Part shown: positions 1 through 4,795 of the stretch, piece after piece
Position numbering within the stretch: position 1 is the first letter of the stretch
Layout: every line of letters starts with the position of its first letter
Source: Blastocatellia bacterium
Lineage (GTDB): Bacteria; Acidobacteriota; Blastocatellia; Chloracidobacteriales; JADJPF01
Reading direction: 5' to 3'
Assembly: GCA_023265235.1 (NCBI GenBank)
Contig: JAHFUF010000137.1
Location: forward strand, 1-5,336
Length of the DNA: 5,336 nucleotides
Notes under the pieces: generated by a model
Told to the model about the DNA's origin: nothing
The model's database searches: none
What the model saw: only the letters and a program-made list of their open reading frames with translations
Made by a program: the position numbers and the translations under genes

Positions 1-211
1 TAGTATTACCTCTGCTACTGCTGTTAGCGAAGACCAAAAGCAACTACTCAAAGACCAATTACATAAACTTACTGGAAAAGAAGTTCGATTAAGTTTTGCT
101 ACTGACCCAACAATTATTGGTGGTGTAGTAACTCAAATTGGCAGTCAAATTTATGATGGTTCAATTCGCAACCACTTAGAGCAATTACGGGCAAAACTCA
201 GTAAAGAATAA
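1..211 (+). CDS. atpH: ATP synthase F1 delta subunit, C-terminal end (5' truncated by window edge)
   Basis: Reading from base 2 gives 69 open codons ending at TAA 209-211. Delta (the counterpart of mitochondrial OSCP) joins the top of the F1 alpha/beta hexamer to the peripheral stalk so that the stator resists rotation. The visible part is the conserved C-terminal domain of the family: an opening SITSAT segment, then TGKEVRLSF, then DPTIIGGVVTQIG, and the ending YDGSIRNHLEQLR. The Asp-Pro, the Gly-Gly and the YDGS motif are the usual hallmarks. Only the N-terminal helical domain is missing, and that lies outside the window. It is directly upstream of atpA on the same strand, 65 bases away, in the standard atpH-atpA order, so the two are very probably co-transcribed. 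The identity rests on motifs plus gene order. Confidence 0.93.
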   Translation, partial: SITSATAVSEDQKQLLKDQLHKLTGKEVRLSFATDPTIIGGVVTQIGSQIYDGSIRNHLEQLRAKLSKE

Positions 212-232
212 GTCACATACTTACTTGCCTTG

Positions 233-247
233 CCTAGACAAACTAGG
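233..247 (+). other. Small stem-loop in the atpH-atpA gap
   Basis: CCTAG (233-237) pairs with CTAGG (243-247) around the five-base loop ACAAA. A G-T pair could add one step. No T-run follows, so it is not a rho-independent terminator. The stem is short enough to be chance. It ends about 17 bases before the atpA ribosome binding site (GAAAGG, 265-270) and could at most influence translation or mRNA processing between the two genes. Confidence 0.25.
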
Positions 248-276
248 TTTGAGGTCAAATAAACGAAAGGCAGATT

Positions 277-1530
277 ATGGAATCAATCAGGGCAGATGAG
301 ATTAGTAAAATTATTCGTCAACAAATAGAAGGTTATCAACCTGGTGTAACAGTAACCGAAGTAGGGACAGTTGTTAAGATTGGCGATGGTATAGCAGAAA
401 TTCATGGACTAGAAAAAGTCATGGCTGGCGAACTTTTAGACCTACCTCATAATGTTGCTGGTATTGCACTTAACCTAGAAGAAGACAAAGTTGGTGCGGT
501 GCTTTTTGGAGATTACTACAAAGTAAAAGAAGGCGACACAGTTAAAAGAACCAAACGCATTATGTCTGTTCCTGTTGGAGAAGCAATGTTAGGGCGTGTG
601 GTTAATGCACTTGGTCAACCTGAAGATGGCCGTGGGCCAATTGCTACTAATGAGTTTAATAATATTGAGCGTATTGCTCCTGGTATTGTAGACCGTAAAC
701 CTGTAAAAGAGCCTATGCAAACAGGGTTAAAGTCTATTGACGCTATGGTACCCATTGGTCGTGGTCAGCGTGAATTAATCATTGGTGATCGTCAAACTGG
801 TAAAACTGCTGTAGCTATTGACACGATTATAAATTCTAAAGGTAAAGACTTAATCTGTGTTTATGTAGCAATTGGTCAGAAAAAATCAACAGTAACTCAA
901 GTAGTAGAAAAGCTTAAACAATTTGGAGCAATGGATTACACAATTGTTGTTTCTGCTTCTGCGTCTGAACCAGCAGCTATGCAGTACCTAGCACCTTATG
1001 CTGGTTGTTCAATTGGTGAGTATTTCCGCGACACTAAACGACATGTTTTGTGTATTTATGATGATCTTTCAAAACACGCTGCCGCTTATCGTGAAATTTC
1101 CTTGTTACTACGTCGCCCCCCTGGTCGTGAAGCATTTCCAGGAGACGTTTTCTATCTTCACTCTCGCTTATTAGAGCGTGCTTGTAAGCTCTCTGATGCT
1201 AAGGGCGCGGGATCTTTAACAGCACTTCCAATTATTGAGACTCAAGCAGGTGACATTTCTGCTTATATTCCTACCAATGTAATTTCTATTACAGATGGTC
1301 AGATTTTCCTAGAGACAGACCTTTTTAATGCTGGCGTGCGTCCTGCTATTAACGTAGGTTTATCAGTATCTCGTGTAGGTGGTGCAGCACAGGTAAAAGC
1401 AATGAAACAAGTTGCTGGTACTTTGCGTCTTGATCTTGCTCAATACCGAGAATTAGCAGCTTTCTCGCAATTCGGTTCAGACCTAGACAAAGCCACTCAA
1501 CAACAACTAGCCAGAGGTCAGCGATTCTAA
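277..1530 (+). CDS. atpA: ATP synthase F1 alpha subunit, prematurely terminated (C-terminal domain cut off)
   Basis: Alpha is the non-catalytic nucleotide-binding subunit of the F1 hexamer and completes the catalytic sites of beta. The ATG at 277 has a GAAAGG ribosome binding site six bases upstream and gives the usual family N-terminus. The order is beta-barrel domain (about 25-95), then the nucleotide-binding domain with the P-loop GDRQTGKT (170-177), the Walker B strand VLCIYDD (257-263), the alpha/beta signature PAINVGLSVS (356-365) and the arginine finger R366 in SRVGG. The frame then stops after LARGQRF at residue 417, whereas intact alpha subunits run to about 500-515 residues. The lost part is most of the C-terminal helical domain that surrounds gamma. 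The missing coding sequence resumes downstream in another frame (1521-1766). As written, the product should not assemble into a working F1. A sequence error, or a second intact copy elsewhere, are alternatives to true loss. Confidence 0.93.
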   Translation: MESIRADEISKIIRQQIEGYQPGVTVTEVGTVVKIGDGIAEIHGLEKVMAGELLDLPHNVAGIALNLEEDKVGAVLFGDYYKVKEGDTVKRTKRIMSVPVGEAMLGRVVNALGQPEDGRGPIATNEFNNIERIAPGIVDRKPVKEPMQTGLKSIDAMVPIGRGQRELIIGDRQTGKTAVAIDTIINSKGKDLICVYVAIGQKKSTVTQVVEKLKQFGAMDYTIVVSASASEPAAMQYLAPYAGCSIGEYFRDTKRHVLCIYDDLSKHAAAYREISLLLRRPPGREAFPGDVFYLHSRLLERACKLSDAKGAGSLTALPIIETQAGDISAYIPTNVISITDGQIFLETDLFNAGVRPAINVGLSVSRVGGAAQVKAMKQVAGTLRLDLAQYRELAAFSQFGSDLDKATQQQLARGQRF

Positions 1531-1766
1531 TTTGGACAGGTACAGCTAAAGATGGCTACTTAGACGATATTGCAGTATCAGATATTCGTAGGTTTGAACA
1601 GTCCTTGCTTTCATTTTTAGACAATTCAAAAGGTAGTTTGTTACAAAAGATACGTGAAAAGAAAGATTTAACTGATGAGATTAAGTCTGAAATGGCAGAG
1701 GCTATTAAAGAATTTAAGCAAAAATTTGCATCTGAAGGTGGCAAGTTAGCCAAAGCTAGTGCTTAA
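1521..1766 (+). pseudogene. atpA: Out-of-frame 3' remnant of atpA (alpha subunit C-terminus)
   Basis: Starting at GCG 1521, this frame reads AILIWTGTAKDGYLDDI, continues through RRFEQSLLSFLDN and AEAIKEFKQKF, and ends at TAA 1764-1766: 81 codons. That is the normal end of an ATP synthase alpha subunit (compare the family pattern VxILxxGTxGYLDD...RFExxLL...F). It is one base back from the frame of the upstream atpA part, which stops at 1528-1530. Homologues carry roughly 19 residues between the RGQR and the AIL positions (the LxELLKQPQYxPxxVxxQV stretch). Here those residues are absent and the two parts overlap by a few bases. The change is therefore a deletion of about 61 bases (58, 61 or 64 fit the frame), not a single-base slip. 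I see no start codon with a ribosome binding site that would express this piece by itself. Confidence 0.85.
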
Positions 1767-1808
1767 TCTAAACAGTAATAAATAAGTAATAAATATCCAA
1801 TAAATAAT

Positions 1809-1890
1809 CAGTTCTCAGTTAATATCCAGTTCCCAGTTAATATCCAGTTCTCAGTTAATAATCAGTTCCCAGTTAATATCTAGTTCCCAG
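1809..1890 (+). repeat. 18-base tandem repeat, about 4.5 copies
   Basis: Four full units of consensus CAGTTCYCAGTTAATATC lie head to tail at 1809-1826, 1827-1844, 1845-1862 and 1863-1880, followed by a ten-base partial unit at 1881-1890. The seventh base alternates T, C, T, C, so the array is also two copies of a 36-base unit. Unit 3 ends in AAT instead of ATC. Each unit contains CAGTT twice. Weak matches (AATAAATATCCAA, about 1788-1800) suggest a decayed earlier unit. The array fills much of the gap between the atpA remnant and atpG. The last partial unit runs straight into the hairpin starting at 1886. There are no spacers, so it is not a CRISPR array, and nothing shows that it is translated. 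Confidence 0.9.
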
Positions 1891-1931
1891 ACCTAAAGGT
1901 CTGGGCTATTATCAAAAGCCCTTACAGGGCT
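1886..1931 (+). repeat. REP-like cluster of hairpins between atpA and atpG (element copy A)
   Basis: Three stems overlap in 46 bases. Stem 1 is CCCAGACC (1886-1893) with GGTCTGGG (1898-1905), a perfect 8 bp with loop TAAA. Stem 2 is GGGCT (1903-1907) with AGCCC (1917-1921) around the loop ATTATCAAA. Stem 3 is AGCCCT (1917-1922) with AGGGCT (1926-1931) around TAC. Stems 1 and 2 share three bases, and stems 2 and 3 share AGCCC, so not all can form together. No T-run follows, so it is unlikely to be an intrinsic terminator. A diverged copy lies at 3728-3763. Short imperfect palindromes scattered between genes are typical of REP elements; I infer that class from form only. In the mRNA it could act as a stability or processing site ahead of atpG. 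Confidence 0.7.
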
Positions 1932-1961
1932 ATAAATAAAGAACTAATTTTTAGGAATGTT

Positions 1962-2852
1962 ATGCCTAATCTACAAGGAATTAGACGCCGTATTCGCTCA
2001 GTTAAAAACATGCGCCAAATTACTAAGGCCATGAAGTTAGTTTCTGCTTCTAAACTAGCTCGTGCTCAAGGACGTATTGTTGCTGCTAGACCTTATTCTA
2101 GAAAACTGCGAGAAATGCTAAATAATCTTGCTTCTCGTGCTGGCGAATACCAGCATCCATTAATGGAAACACGAGCAGATGAACATTACCTAGTAATTTT
2201 AATTACTTCAGACAAAGGTTTATGTGGGGCTTTTAATACATACCTGCTAAAAACTGCGCTACAGTTTGTTAAAGATAATCCAAACAAAAAAGTAGAATTT
2301 CTTTGCATTGGCCGCAAAGCTCGTGACTTTGCTCGTCGTCGTAATTTCTCTATAGCTAATGAATACGTAGGGTTAGTTTCTAGGGCTGTTACCTATATTC
2401 AAGGTTCAGAAATAGGGGAAGAAGTTATAAAGCTATTTACTGAAGAAGTTGATGGCAAGCCTCGTCCAGATAAGGTTTTTATTCTTTATAATGAATTTAA
2501 GTCTGCTATTCAACAGAACCAAATTTTTAACCAAATTTTGCCTTTGGCCTCTCTAACTCCTCAAGGCGAAGTAGATTCTAAAATGGCTGCTTCAGCGACA
2601 GATTATATCTATGAACAACCTCCAGCAGAAATCCTAAGTCGACTACTTCCTCATTATGTTGAAACGCAAATTTTTACTGCTCTATTAGACTCTGTTGCGG
2701 CTGAACATGGCGCGAGAATGAGTGCTATGGATTCTGCTAGTAAGAACGCTACAGAAGTGATTAACAAGTTAACGCTTGGAATGAACCGAGTTCGCCAAGC
2801 CGCAATCACTAGAGAAATTATTGAAGTAGTTAGTGGTGCAGCAGCACTTTAA
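1962..2852 (+). CDS. atpG: ATP synthase F1 gamma subunit
   Basis: Gamma is the central rotor shaft of F1: its long N- and C-terminal helices form the coiled coil inside the alpha/beta hexamer, and its globular part rests on the c-ring. At 296 residues it has normal family length and looks complete. The N-terminus MPNLQGIRRRIRSVKNMRQI and the following TKAMKLVSASKL are the conserved first helix. SDKGLCGAFN (83-92) is the conserved central-domain motif. The C-terminal helix (about 251-296) carries ARMSAMDSASKNA and the gamma signature ITREIIEVVSGA (282-293). AGGAA at 1953-1957 precedes the ATG by four bases. The gap from the atpA remnant is about 195 bases, very long for this operon and filled with repeats. 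The gene is intact although atpA upstream is broken. A strong terminator follows it, so atpD and atpC must be elsewhere if the enzyme is functional. Confidence 0.97.
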   Translation: MPNLQGIRRRIRSVKNMRQITKAMKLVSASKLARAQGRIVAARPYSRKLREMLNNLASRAGEYQHPLMETRADEHYLVILITSDKGLCGAFNTYLLKTALQFVKDNPNKKVEFLCIGRKARDFARRRNFSIANEYVGLVSRAVTYIQGSEIGEEVIKLFTEEVDGKPRPDKVFILYNEFKSAIQQNQIFNQILPLASLTPQGEVDSKMAASATDYIYEQPPAEILSRLLPHYVETQIFTALLDSVAAEHGARMSAMDSASKNATEVINKLTLGMNRVRQAAITREIIEVVSGAAAL

Positions 2853-2873
2853 TATTTTATTGATAATTTTTTT

Positions 2874-2913
2874 AACAGCACAAGAATAGTTTCTTGTGCT
2901 GTTTTCGTTTTTT
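2874..2913 (+). terminator. Rho-independent terminator after atpG
   Basis: AACAGCACAAGAA (2874-2886) and TTCTTGTGCTGTT (2891-2903) form a perfect 13-bp stem with a TAGT loop, followed by TTTTCGTTTTTT. It starts 21 bases after the atpG stop. This marks the end of the ATP synthase transcript and separates it from the ankyrin gene downstream. Confidence 0.93.
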
Positions 2914-2921
2914 AGATTAGC

Positions 2922-2948
2922 TTGCTAGTAAAATTTTCGTCATAATAT
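2922..2948 (+). promoter_or_regulatory. Possible sigma70-type promoter for the ankyrin gene
   Basis: TTGCTA (2922-2927) resembles a -35 box and TAATAT (2943-2948) a -10 box, with a 15-base spacer that is shorter than the preferred 17. The location is sensible: just past the atpG terminator and about 35 bases before the ATG at 2983. A promoter is expected in this gap, but the region is so AT-rich that matches of this quality arise easily. Confidence 0.3.
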
Positions 2949-2972
2949 ATCGCCATATCACTAATTATCTTT

Positions 2973-2977
2973 GGAAA
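2973..2977 (+). promoter_or_regulatory. Ribosome binding site that sets the start of the ankyrin gene
   Basis: GGAAA lies five bases before the ATG at 2983. An in-frame TTG at 2971 overlaps this site and has no purine-rich sequence of its own upstream (CACTAATTATCT). The ATG is therefore the better start, and it also gives a cleaner signal peptide. Confidence 0.6.
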
Positions 2978-2982
2978 TATCT

Positions 2983-3678
2983 ATGACCACTTTCTTTAAA
3001 ATTGCATTTTTTTTATTGTTAATGTTTGCTTTGCCAAATTTTCATCAACCTGCTTTTTGTCAAAACAACAATGCCCCTAAAGGAAGGGTTCAAATTCGAT
3101 TAGTAGACCAAGCTTTGTTTGATGCAGCTTATTTAGGTGATGTTAAGCTAGCTAAAGAAGCCCTAGCAGCAGGAGCAAACCCTAACGCTAAAAATGATAC
3201 AGGCTACACTCCATTAATTTTTGCTGCTGATTCTAATCAAAGCGACATAATCAAAATACTAATACCAGCTAAAGCAGATATAAATGCGCAAGACGGTGGT
3301 GGTAGGACTTCGCTTATGGCCGCAGCAATAAACAATAGCAATAAGGCTATGAAGCTTTTATTAGAAGCTAAAGCAGACACTAACTTAAAAGACCGTAGCG
3401 GTAAAACTGCGCTAATGTATGCACTTACTTTAAGTAATTCTCAAGTGACAAAACTGCTTCTTTCGGCAAAAGCAGACATTAATGCTAGGGATAATTTTGA
3501 TAGTACGGTTTTAATGTATGCAGTTGATTCTGGTGAAAATGGATTGGTTAAAATAATTCTAAATGCTAATCCTAATGTTAACGCTAAAGATAAAAATGGT
3601 CGCACTGCACTATCTAGAGCAAAACAAAATAATTACAATGAACTTGTAAAATTACTTGTGGCGGCTGGAGCCAAATAA
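2983..3678 (+). CDS. Secreted ankyrin-repeat protein
   Basis: The product is 231 residues from the ATG. MTTFFK followed by the hydrophobic run IAFFLLLMFALP looks like a Sec signal peptide, with possible cleavage near PAFC-QNN (around residue 26). The sequence before the Cys does not fit a lipobox, so a soluble periplasmic or exported protein is more likely than a lipoprotein. The rest is ankyrin repeats. A divergent first repeat (about 41-71) is followed by units in exact 33-residue register at 72-104, 105-137, 138-170 and 171-203, then a closing unit at 204-231. Each shows the G-x-T-x-L opening and an A-(K/N)-(A/P)-(D/N)-x-N-A-x-D style ending. Ankyrin repeats bind other proteins; no enzyme domain is attached and the partner cannot be named from sequence. 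The gene stands alone between the atpG terminator and convergent pip. Confidence 0.88.
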   Translation: MTTFFKIAFFLLLMFALPNFHQPAFCQNNNAPKGRVQIRLVDQALFDAAYLGDVKLAKEALAAGANPNAKNDTGYTPLIFAADSNQSDIIKILIPAKADINAQDGGGRTSLMAAAINNSNKAMKLLLEAKADTNLKDRSGKTALMYALTLSNSQVTKLLLSAKADINARDNFDSTVLMYAVDSGENGLVKIILNANPNVNAKDKNGRTALSRAKQNNYNELVKLLVAAGAK

Positions 3679-3691
3679 CAAATAACAAACT

Positions 3692-3719
3692 AAAAAAGCT
3701 CCTAATTCCTAGAAGCCTT
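3692..3719 (-). terminator. Likely terminator of the clpX-pip transcript
   Basis: On the - strand, AAGGCTTCTA (3719-3710) pairs with TAGGAGCTT (3704-3696) around the loop GGAAT (3709-3705). This gives 9 pairs with one bulged G and one G-T pair. The run of Ts complementary to A3692-A3697 follows directly. It sits about 100 bases beyond the pip stop and 14 bases past the end of the convergent ankyrin gene. The 3' end of the pip mRNA would therefore include hairpin element copy B. The bulge and wobble make it weaker than the atpG terminator. I saw no equally good terminator for the ankyrin gene on the + strand. Confidence 0.5.
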
Positions 3720-3727
3720 AAAGTGTG

Positions 3728-3763
3728 CAGTCTTTTAGGTCTGAGCATATTATCAAATATGCT
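3728..3763 (+). repeat. Hairpin element copy B, diverged relative of 1888-1921
   Basis: The core AGGTCTGAGC/ATATTATCAAA (3737-3757) matches 1897-1916 of copy A with one substitution and one inserted base. The preceding CAG...CTG hairpin position (3728-3743) has the same 16-base span as 1888-1903, but its left arm is decayed, leaving one mismatch and one G-T pair. The second hairpin is perfect: AGCATATT (3744-3751) with AATATGCT (3756-3763) around ATCA. The intergenic region 3679-3816 otherwise holds no gene that I can see. Outer bases CCTTA (3716-3720) and TAAGG (3772-3776) could close the structure, but that is weak. Confidence 0.65.
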
Positions 3764-3788
3764 AACGCGACTAAGGGTTAATATAGGG

Positions 3789-3801
3789 GTGAACAGTTCA
3801 C
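3789..3801. other. Short palindrome just downstream of pip
   Basis: GTGAAC and GTTCAC flank a single A, giving the 13-base palindrome GTGAACAGTTCAC, 15 bases beyond the pip stop. It could fold as a 5-bp stem with loop CAG, or form a twofold-symmetric protein site. No T-run is next to it. It could also be the outer edge of the hairpin element beside it. The function is unknown. Confidence 0.35.
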
Positions 3802-3816
3802 TCTAAGTAGCACGGA

Positions 3817-4764
3817 TTATAATAGCTTAAACTCTTCTGTTGCCGTAACTAATCCATCAATAATTCCAGCTTCTGTTGCTGAATGACCTGCATCAGGAAT
3901 TATTTCTAGTTTTGCTTCTGGCCAAGCGCGGTGTAGTTCCCAAGCACTCATCATTGGACATACAACATCATATCTCCCCTGTACAATTACAGCAGGAATA
4001 TGCTGAATGTGATGTACATTCTCGATTAAGTAATTTTCTGTTGAAAAGAAGGCATTATTCATAAAATAATGACACTCAATACGTGCAAGTGGTAGGGCTT
4101 TTTCTGGTTCGCCAAAGCTATCAATTAAAGATTGAGAAGGAATTAATTTAGAAGTACTACCTTCCCAAATACTCCAAGTGCGTGCTGCGGCCAAACGAAC
4201 CTGTTCATCTTCACTAGTAAGACGTTTGTAATAAGCTTTTAACATATCGCCGCGTTCTTCTACTGGAATTAGGTTTAAGTAATCCTCCCAGACATCCGCG
4301 AAAATAGCATCCGCGCCTTCTTGATAAAACCATTTTATTTCTTTTGGGCGACACAAAAATATTCCTCGTAAAACTAATGCGACAGTTCTTTCTGGATGAG
4401 CCTCTGAGTAAGCCAAACTTAAGGTACTTCCCCAGGATCCACCAAATACTACCCAGCGTTCAACACCTAAGTGTTCTCGTAGTTTTTCAATGTCTGCTAC
4501 TAAATCCCAAGTAGTATTTTCCTCTAAACAAGCAAATGGCTCGCTCTTACCTGAACCTCGTTGGTCAAAAATTACAATTCGATAAGCCTGAGGGTCAAAA
4601 AAGCGTCGATACATTGGATCAGACCCACCACCTGGGCCACCATGTAGAAATACTACAGGCTTACCACTTGGATTACCGCTTTGTTCATAATAAATTTTAT
4701 GTATTGATGAAACAGCCAACATCCCTTGATCAAAGGGTTCAATAGGCTCAAATAAAGTTCGCAT
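3817..4764 (-). CDS. pip: Proline iminopeptidase (peptidase family S33, alpha/beta hydrolase)
   Basis: This cytoplasmic serine aminopeptidase removes N-terminal proline from peptides. The 315-residue product has normal family length. Motifs in order are the oxyanion-region HGGPGGG (41-47), DQRGSGKS (67-74), the nucleophile elbow GGSWGS with Ser110 (108-113), and the cap-domain glutamates E201 in WSIWEG and E230 in RIECHYF. Asp266 in GRYD and His294 in AGHS complete the triad. The two glutamates correspond by position and context to those that hold the proline amine in the Serratia enzyme, which supports true prolyl specificity over a generic hydrolase. No signal peptide is visible. The ATG at 4764 has AGAGGA (4770-4775) five bases upstream. 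clpX ends 31 bases upstream on the same strand, so co-transcription is likely. The start, triad and length all look intact. Confidence 0.95.
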   Translation of the reverse strand: MRTLFEPIEPFDQGMLAVSSIHKIYYEQSGNPSGKPVVFLHGGPGGGSDPMYRRFFDPQAYRIVIFDQRGSGKSEPFACLEENTTWDLVADIEKLREHLGVERWVVFGGSWGSTLSLAYSEAHPERTVALVLRGIFLCRPKEIKWFYQEGADAIFADVWEDYLNLIPVEERGDMLKAYYKRLTSEDEQVRLAAARTWSIWEGSTSKLIPSQSLIDSFGEPEKALPLARIECHYFMNNAFFSTENYLIENVHHIQHIPAVIVQGRYDVVCPMMSAWELHRAWPEAKLEIIPDAGHSATEAGIIDGLVTATEEFKLL

Positions 4765-4795
4765 GTCTGTCCTCTTTTGACGCTGTATTTATTTT

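Noticed and set aside
1515..1535. Programmed ribosomal frameshift joining the two atpA parts
   Set aside because: There is no slippery heptamer at the junction. About 19 conserved residues would still be missing after a shift, so recoding would not give a normal subunit.
1556..1753. 65-codon open frame on the - strand
   Set aside because: It lies antisense over the atpA C-terminal remnant, whose + strand reading matches a known family. It has no ribosome binding site or recognisable motif.
1809..1890. CRISPR array
   Set aside because: The 18-base units are directly abutting with no spacers, and no cas gene is present.
1886..1931. Rho-independent terminator between atpA and atpG
   Set aside because: No T-run follows either hairpin (the sequence continues TATAAATAAAG), and atpG directly downstream needs transcription from the same operon.
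2971..2985. TTG at 2971 as the start of the ankyrin gene
   Set aside because: The ATG at 2983 has GGAAA at good spacing. The TTG overlaps that site, lacks its own binding site and would only add four residues ahead of the signal peptide.
3055..3063. Lipoprotein signal (lipobox) at the Cys of PAFC in the ankyrin protein
   Set aside because: Pro-Ala-Phe before the Cys does not match the L-A/S-G/A pattern, so an ordinary signal peptide is more likely.
3876..4064. 62-codon open frame on the + strand
   Set aside because: It is entirely antisense to pip, which has a full catalytic triad and normal length. Its translation is low-complexity and unlike any family I know.
4536..4745. 69-codon open frame on the + strand
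   Set aside because: It is antisense to the N-terminal coding part of pip, with no separate signals.
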